A program made the position numbers and the translations under genes. From Paenibacillus tengchongensis (GTDB taxonomy: Bacteria > Bacillota > Bacilli > Paenibacillales > Paenibacillaceae), in the NCBI RefSeq assembly GCF_008973665.1, contig NZ_WACP01000004.1:248001-312000 (forward strand): a DNA stretch of 64,000 nt, read 5' to 3'. A model generated the notes under the pieces. That model made no database searches and was not told where the DNA came from. It was given only the letters and a program-made list of their open reading frames with translations. How positions within the stretch are numbered: the stretch's first letter is position 1; the number at the start of each line of letters is the position of its first letter. Below, one piece after another: positions 59,497-64,000 of this stretch.

Positions 59497-59730
59497 AAAA
59501 TAAAAAAACCTTCATCCTTTAACTAAAAAAGGACGAAAGTTTCACTTCCGCGGTACCACCTTCATTGACGGCTCAGGGCCATCCCACTTCATGCCCGGTA
59601 ACAGGGGCGCTGTCCGGCTTGAACGCCGGCCGTTCGGGGATAGGTTTCGGAAAGGGCAGGCGGTAAATTCTCGCAGCCGGTGGAATTTACTCTCTGACAC
59701 GCCGCTTCGCCTTCGTACTGGTCCCGTCAT
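59497..59730 (-). promoter_or_regulatory. Proline T-box leader of proBA
   Basis: Tandem T-box elements on the minus strand. Stem I begins around 59730 (ACGGGA...TCCCCG base) and has the S-turn AGAGAG near 59694, then the specifier loop GAAACCTA with the codon CCU (59644-59642), a proline codon followed by A. The antiterminator carries the T-box core AGGTGGTACCGCGG (59562-59549). The terminator pairs ACTTTCGTCCTTT (about 59540-59528) with AAAGGATGAAGGT, then TTTTTTTATTTT. Uncharged tRNA-Pro would open proBA transcription. Proline T-boxes before proBA are known in Bacillus. Confidence 0.92.
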
Positions 59731-59833
59731 TACGTTGTTTATGTAAGCTCTTGCTTTAATTAATGTATAGAATAACACGCAAGTTCCTGCATTGCAAAGC
59801 AAAAAACAAGTTCTGGACGCAGGCAGCACAAAT

Positions 59834-59854
59834 AACGGGGCAAATGGCCCCGTT
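59834..59854 (-). terminator. Terminator of the BASS transporter gene
   Basis: AACGGGGC (59834-59841) and GCCCCGTT (59847-59854) with a 5-nt loop. On the minus strand it is followed by ATTTG. A T-run on the plus side makes it possibly bidirectional. Confidence 0.6.
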
Positions 59855-59886
59855 TTTAGATTTGCTGTTATATTTGATAGCTGAAT

Positions 59887-60873
59887 TTATACCGCATGGG
59901 TGAGTGTGGGCTGTTCCTCCTGCTGCGGTTTCGGCCCGAAGCGGCTTAACAGTTGGGCGTAGATCGATGCCAGAATCTGCTGAAACAAGGAGCACATGAT
60001 GACCGGAACGGCCACGGCCGCCGGGAAATAGGTAATGGCCAGCACCGTTCCGGCGTTGATATTGCGCATGCCGCAGTTGAAGGTAAGCGCCGTGGCGATG
60101 CTGTGATCCCATTTGAACAGCCTGGCACACTGCCAGCCGATGAAGTACCCGCATGCCGCCAGCAGCAGCATGGTCAGCAGGATGACCGCCAGCTTTACGC
60201 TGAAATCAATAAGATAAGGGGCGATAACCGAGCTGTTGATCGAGATGACCAGGATCAGCCCAAGCTTGCTGAAGGGGGCAAGGATGGGGGAGAGAGTCAG
60301 CTTGACCTTGCCTTTGGTGCGGTGGTTGAGCAGCAGTCCCGCGATGGACGGCAGCGCCACCATCAAGACCAGGCTCTGCATCATGCCCCAGATATCAAGC
60401 CGGATCTCGGCACCGACCAGAACCTTAAGCGTCAGCGGAACGACAAAAGGGGCCAGTAAGGTATCGATCAGAATAAGCGACAGTGTTAAGGCGATATTCC
60501 CCTTATAGATGGACACCCACATAAAGCTGACGATACCGGTAGGAATGGCAAAAGCAAGCAGGATGCCGGTTATGACCAGGGGATCGCCCTGAAACACCAG
60601 ATTTCCGGTGACAAAGCCAAGCAGCGGCATCAGCATATGGAGGATAATGAGACTGGCCACAAGCGGATAGGGACGCCGCAGCACCCATTTTAAATCATTG
60701 AAATTGGAACTGAGGCTGCCGGCAAAGGTCATAAATGCGAAGACCCACGGGACGACACCGGTAAACGGCTTCAGCCAGACGGAGAAAACAATGCCGAGTA
60801 TCAGGCTTGCCGGCGCGGTAACCGGCACCAGCCGTTCGAGGAAATGGTTAAATTGAAGCCACTGCTGACGCAT
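59887..60873 (-). CDS. Bile acid:sodium symporter (BASS) family transporter
   Basis: 328 residues with about nine or ten hydrophobic segments. PASLILGIVFSVW, GDPLVITGILLAFAIPTGIV, SFMWVSIYKGNIALTLSLIL and the unwound-helix region TALTFNCGMRNINAGTVLAI near 265-284 fit the BASS family, which moves organic acids (bile acids, pyruvate, pantoate or keto acids) with sodium. The substrate here is unknown. It is on the minus strand next to a D-2-hydroxyacid dehydrogenase, which would suit a keto- or hydroxyacid substrate; this is inference. GGAGTG precedes the ATG. Confidence 0.82.
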   Translation of the reverse strand: MRQQWLQFNHFLERLVPVTAPASLILGIVFSVWLKPFTGVVPWVFAFMTFAGSLSSNFNDLKWVLRRPYPLVASLIILHMLMPLLGFVTGNLVFQGDPLVITGILLAFAIPTGIVSFMWVSIYKGNIALTLSLILIDTLLAPFVVPLTLKVLVGAEIRLDIWGMMQSLVLMVALPSIAGLLLNHRTKGKVKLTLSPILAPFSKLGLILVISINSSVIAPYLIDFSVKLAVILLTMLLLAACGYFIGWQCARLFKWDHSIATALTFNCGMRNINAGTVLAITYFPAAVAVPVIMCSLFQQILASIYAQLLSRFGPKPQQEEQPTLTHAV

Positions 60874-60919
60874 TCGATCACTCCACTTAGACTAATATTA
60901 CTTTCCTGCCGAAGCTGTT

Positions 60920-61897
60920 TCAGACGGTTGCAAGTGTATTGCATGCGAACAGCGGATGTTGACCCTGCTGGACCCGCTCAATATTCTCGTATGCACTTTG
61001 GTACACGTAATTAAGGGTATCTACGGTGCCTCCGCCGATATGGGGGGTGGCAATGACTTGTTCCAGCGTTAACAGCGGATGCTGCGGATTCACCGGCTCC
61101 TGCTCAAATACGTCAAGCGCAGCGCCTTTTATCGTACCTTGCACTAGCGCATTGTAAAGGTCGCCCTCGTCGATAATGCCGCCGCGCGCCACGTTGATGA
61201 GTACCGCATTCGGCTTCATCAGGGACAACGTCCGGGAATTGATCAGCGCCTTGGTGTCCGAAGTAAGCGGAATATGTAAACTGACGATATCCGAAACCTT
61301 CAGCAGCTCTTCAAGCGGCAAATAACGTGCACCGATGGCTGCTTCGCGTTCGGGCGTTAATGGATTAAAGCTGTAGTAAACAATCTCAGTACCCATCGCT
61401 TTGGAACGGACAGCAGTTTCCCAGCCTACATGCCCCATGCCAATCACGCCGTGTGTTTTGCCGCGCATTTCGTAGGAGTCCGGGCGGAGCTTCCAGGTCA
61501 GCCATTCCCCCTTCTTCGTATGCGTATTGGCATAAGGAAGCTTACGGTACAGCGCCAGGATTAGCAGCAGCGTAAGCTCAGCCACACAGACCGCGTTGCA
61601 GCCTGGAATATTGGAGACAGGAATTCCACGCCGGGATGCGGCGGTCACATCGATATTGTCCAGACCCACCCCGCATTTCTGGATAAGTCTGGTTCGCTTG
61701 GCCCCCTCAATAATCCTCTTGTCGATTTCGTAGACCGTGGCCATCAGATACGAGGCTTCTTCCAGCGCTTGCTGCCGCGAACGTTCGTCGAGATTGCTCC
61801 AGAACAGCAAGTCATAATTCTCCGGCTTATGCAGCTGCAGCATGTCCTCCATCTCTTGTGTCATCTTGTCAAAATAAATGATCGTCTCTCTTTCCAT
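60920..61897 (-). CDS. D-isomer-specific 2-hydroxyacid dehydrogenase
   Basis: 325 residues from ATG 61897, eight bases after GGGGG (61910-61906); earlier in-frame starts lack spacing. The NAD-binding HGVIGMGHVGWETAVRSKAM is at about 148-167, and the catalytic triad lies in LINVARGGIIDEGDLYNALV (Arg at about 237), LDVFEQEPVNPQHPLL (Glu) and ATPHIGGGT (His at about 285). It resembles phosphoglycerate/glyoxylate-type dehydrogenases. It is preceded by a sigma-A promoter and follows a sigma-54-type activator gene on the same strand. Confidence 0.88.
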   Translation of the reverse strand: MERETIIYFDKMTQEMEDMLQLHKPENYDLLFWSNLDERSRQQALEEASYLMATVYEIDKRIIEGAKRTRLIQKCGVGLDNIDVTAASRRGIPVSNIPGCNAVCVAELTLLLILALYRKLPYANTHTKKGEWLTWKLRPDSYEMRGKTHGVIGMGHVGWETAVRSKAMGTEIVYYSFNPLTPEREAAIGARYLPLEELLKVSDIVSLHIPLTSDTKALINSRTLSLMKPNAVLINVARGGIIDEGDLYNALVQGTIKGAALDVFEQEPVNPQHPLLTLEQVIATPHIGGGTVDTLNYVYQSAYENIERVQQGQHPLFACNTLATV

Positions 61898-61965
61898 CTC
61901 CATATCCCCCATTCCAACATGTTCAAATCCAGTGTAAAAGTGTTCAAAAAATAAATATGTGTTTA

Positions 61966-61994
61966 AAAATATCACTCGCTGATTTCCCAGTCAA
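61966..61994 (-). promoter_or_regulatory. Candidate promoter of the hydroxyacid dehydrogenase gene
   Basis: On the minus strand TTGACT (61994-61989), 17-bp spacer, TATTTT (61971-61966), about 70 bases upstream of the start. It is of sigma-A type; no sigma-54 site (GG-N10-GC) was found in this gap. Confidence 0.5.
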
Positions 61995-62132
61995 TAGTAT
62001 ATGTCATGAAACATTACACGAAATATGATATAAGTTTTTTCGTTTTTCACCCTTCTTGATAATAATATTTTATCATCTCAATAAATAAAGTTTTTGAAAA
62101 TGCCGGGAAACCGCATGAAACCGGGGTTCAGG

Positions 62133-62172
62133 CAAAAAAAAGAGCCAGACCGTGTGCTTCACGGTCCGGCTT
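62133..62172 (-). terminator. Terminator of the sigma-54-type activator gene
   Basis: On the minus strand AAGCCGGACCGTG pairs with CACGGTCTGGCT (62172-62143), followed by CTTTTTTTT down to about 62134. Confidence 0.9.
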
Positions 62173-62185
62173 AATGTCTTTGGAA

Positions 62186-63922
62186 TTAAAGGGGCTTGCC
62201 GCCTTTTATTTTGTTGTAAAGGGTGCCCCGTGACATGCCGAGCAATTTGGCGGCCGCGCTTTTATTGCCGAGTGTCGTAACCAAAGCCTCTTCAATGAGC
62301 CGCAATTCTTCGCTCTCGGTGAGAGGTGTTTTAGGCGCTTTGGTTTTTGCGGGGGCGGGCTCGGCGCTTTCTTTGCTTTCAAGCTGGGACTGCAGGTCCT
62401 GCAGGTGCTTTGGAAGCTGGGCGAGTGTAATCAGATCATCATCGCAAAGAATCGTGCACCGTTCTAAGACGGTTCTCAGCTCGCGGATATTGCCGGGCCA
62501 GTTGTATTTGACAAACGCCAGCATCACTTCGGGCGCCAGGCTGGGAATCGGCTTCTGATACTCCAGGGCGAATTCCTTCAGGAAGAGATGGATCATCGCG
62601 TGGAAATCCTCTTTGCGTTCCCGTAGCGGTGGCAATGTAATCAGTACAACGCTTAAGGTGTAGTAGAGATCGGCACGGAACAGGCCGCCGGCCACAAGCT
62701 CTTGCAGATTTTTGGTGGTGGCGGCGACGATCCGGGTATTGACGGGAATACGCGTACTGCCGCCGGGACGGACAATCGACTGATGTCTTAAGTAATCATA
62801 TAGTTTAGATTGCAGCTCAAGCGGCAGCAGGTCGATATCATCCAGGAATAGCGTGCCGCCGTGCGCCGCCTCCAGCTTGCCGGGGACTTCAAGATCGTTG
62901 CCTGAATAGGCGCCTCCCTGGTAGCCGAACAGCTCCGTTTCCAGCATGCCGGCAGGGACGGTGCCGCAGTTCATGACTATAAACGGCTGTTCCCGCCGGA
63001 GTCCGGCCTGATGAATAATCTGGGCCCAGTATTCTTTACCGGTTCCGGGCTCGCCCGAGATAACAAGCGAGGCGGCAGCGGCGCCGGCCGCTTTTTTGGC
63101 GAACAGGATCGCCTCGTTGATTTCTTTGCCTTTGCCGGAAAGTCTGGCGAAGGGGTTCGTATCCCGTGAGGATGATTCCTGACGGTCGGCTTGAACAGTC
63201 GTTAACTCATCGTTCAGACGGACCCAGTGCGTAATATCGGATTCGCTGGCGATTCCCCCGATGATACTGCCATTGTCGCCGAAGATCGGAGAGGCGTTGA
63301 TCAGGACGTGGGTGTCCGGCCGCGGCCTGTGGTATGTATTCCGGATTATGCGGCCCTCGTCCAGCAGGGACATGACCACGAGATCCTCAGGATTGAAGTG
63401 CTCTCCGATCCGCCTTCCAAGGATGTCTTTCTTGCTGATGCCGTACATCTGCTCGGCGACAGAATTCCAGCAGATGACGGAGCCGGTATGATCAACGACA
63501 GTAACGGCATCATTGACCGTTTCGGATAACGTGCTGAAGTATGCGTTGCTTCGTTTCAGCAGCCGCGCAGAATATTCCAGCAGCGCGCCCAGCAGGCTGT
63601 AGCCGATAAGCCGGCCTTCTCCGTCACAGAAGACTACGGGCCGTTCTGTGAATCCTAATCCATCCATCATGTCTGAAATAGGGCTGTCTACATTCAGAAC
63701 AGGTGATGCCAAGTGGGGTCTGGGCTTGAGGTAGGGTCCAATCGCGCCGGATTGGCCGTCCAGTAATTCTTTGTCCCGATAAGTGAACAAGTAGGGAGAA
63801 CCGGAGGCTTGAACACAGACAGCCTGTTCCTCGGTGATTTGTGCAAGCATTTGTTCAATATCCGTGCCTTCTTGAATGACCGCAAAGTGGCGGTTGATAG
63901 GAAATGGTTCGTAGTTGAACAT
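62186..63922 (-). CDS. Sigma-54-type activator with CBS-like, PAS, AAA+ and Fis-type HTH domains
   Basis: 578 residues from ATG 63922, five bases after GAGGT; a GTG at 63934 is upstream of that. Residues 15-115 look like a CBS-type pair, 125-240 a PAS domain (VTVVDHTGSVICWNSVAEQM), then the AAA+ domain with Walker A GEPGTGKE at about 290-297, Walker B GGTLFLDDID at about 355-364 and RADLYYTLSVVLITLPPLRE, and a C-terminal Fis-type helix-turn-helix (NKSAAAKLLGMSRGTLYNKI). The sigma-54 contact loop, usually GAFTGA, reads GAYSGN at about 337-342. It likely controls the dehydrogenase or the BASS gene downstream; the ligand is unknown. Confidence 0.9.
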   Translation of the reverse strand: MFNYEPFPINRHFAVIQEGTDIEQMLAQITEEQAVCVQASGSPYLFTYRDKELLDGQSGAIGPYLKPRPHLASPVLNVDSPISDMMDGLGFTERPVVFCDGEGRLIGYSLLGALLEYSARLLKRSNAYFSTLSETVNDAVTVVDHTGSVICWNSVAEQMYGISKKDILGRRIGEHFNPEDLVVMSLLDEGRIIRNTYHRPRPDTHVLINASPIFGDNGSIIGGIASESDITHWVRLNDELTTVQADRQESSSRDTNPFARLSGKGKEINEAILFAKKAAGAAAASLVISGEPGTGKEYWAQIIHQAGLRREQPFIVMNCGTVPAGMLETELFGYQGGAYSGNDLEVPGKLEAAHGGTLFLDDIDLLPLELQSKLYDYLRHQSIVRPGGSTRIPVNTRIVAATTKNLQELVAGGLFRADLYYTLSVVLITLPPLRERKEDFHAMIHLFLKEFALEYQKPIPSLAPEVMLAFVKYNWPGNIRELRTVLERCTILCDDDLITLAQLPKHLQDLQSQLESKESAEPAPAKTKAPKTPLTESEELRLIEEALVTTLGNKSAAAKLLGMSRGTLYNKIKGGKPL

Positions 63923-64000
63923 AGAATACCTCACATAATATTATCATTATTTAAACAGTGTCACCGCCAGTGCTTCCAGCTGGAGAGTCATATGAAACAG

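Larger units (their letters stand above)
59473..59886 (-). other. proB upstream region
   Basis: 414 bases without a gene. Holds the T-box leader and, beyond it, an AT-rich stretch that should contain the proBA promoter; the best -10 (TATACA near 59764) lacks a good -35. The BASS terminator (59834-59854) is also here. Confidence 0.5.

Noticed and set aside
62129..62150. Sigma-54 promoter before the hydroxyacid dehydrogenase (TGGC...TGCC on the minus strand)
   Set aside because: The GG-GC spacing is 11 instead of 10, the sequence is the terminator stem and T-run of the activator gene, and the start codon is far away.

Overview
The window is a gene-dense stretch of a spore-forming Firmicute, almost certainly a Paenibacillus. 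It carries spoIVA, spoVIF and ypjB, the bacillithiol genes bshA and bshB1, a TRAP gene (mtrB), TTG/GTG starts with strong GGAGG-type ribosome binding sites, and moderately high GC with AT-rich intergenic gaps. The order follows the Bacillus subtilis der-gpsA-spoIVA-hbs-mtrB-hepS-menG-hepT-ndk-cheR-aro-trp-hisC-tyrA and ypjABCD-dapB-mgsA-bshBA-cca-birA-panBCD-dinG-tseB-asnS-dnaD blocks, with several lineage-specific changes. I saw no phage, insertion sequence, CRISPR array, tRNA or rRNA.

Layout. 1-3.6 kb: end of der, plsY, gpsA, spoVIF, a nucleotidyltransferase-like gene overlapping a 2Fe-2S ferredoxin gene. 3.9-6.4 kb: spoIVA, HU, mtrB. 6.5-13.8 kb: quinone block (hepS, menG, a UbiA prenyltransferase, a UbiX flavin prenyltransferase, mqnA, hepT), then ndk and cheR. 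The futalosine-pathway genes sit between menG and hepT. 13.9-25.8 kb: aroC-aroB-aroH, trpEDCFBA, hisC, tyrA. 25.8-30.3 kb: a candidate small RNA, an ECF sigma/anti-sigma pair, a phosphatase, an unrecognised protein, a gamma carbonic anhydrase and an IDEAL protein. 30.5-45.8 kb: ypjA, ypjB, a YitT gene inverted relative to its neighbours, ypjD, dapB, mgsA, bshB1, bshA, cca, birA, panBCD, dinG. 45.9-56 kb: rex, an amidohydrolase, tseB, an ANT-like nucleotidyltransferase, a short FtsH-like protease with a membrane partner, a 3-hydroxyacyl-CoA dehydrogenase/acetate kinase pair, asnS, dnaD. 56.1-64 kb (minus strand): proBA-proC behind a proline T-box, a BASS transporter, a D-2-hydroxyacid dehydrogenase and a sigma-54-type activator.

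Regulation is the richest part. The window contains both TRAP (mtrB) and its target: the trp leader has eleven GAG/UAG triplets and an attenuator terminator. A second run of GAG-N2-GAG-N2-GAG, repeated three times in a 66-bp tandem repeat, lies just upstream of trpD. The panB leader has hairpins with bulged adenines like the pan RNA motif. The proBA leader is a clear T-box with a CCU (proline) specifier. On the minus strand between tyrA and the sigma gene, a perfect TTGACA-17-TATAAT promoter drives a predicted RNA of about 92 nt that ends in an intrinsic terminator and shows a C/U-rich anti-Shine-Dalgarno-like loop. No gene product accounts for it; I rate it the best candidate for something undescribed, followed by the trpE-trpD repeat and the FtsH-like module.

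All calls rest on reading the sequence and on knowledge of the families. No database search or folding program was run.
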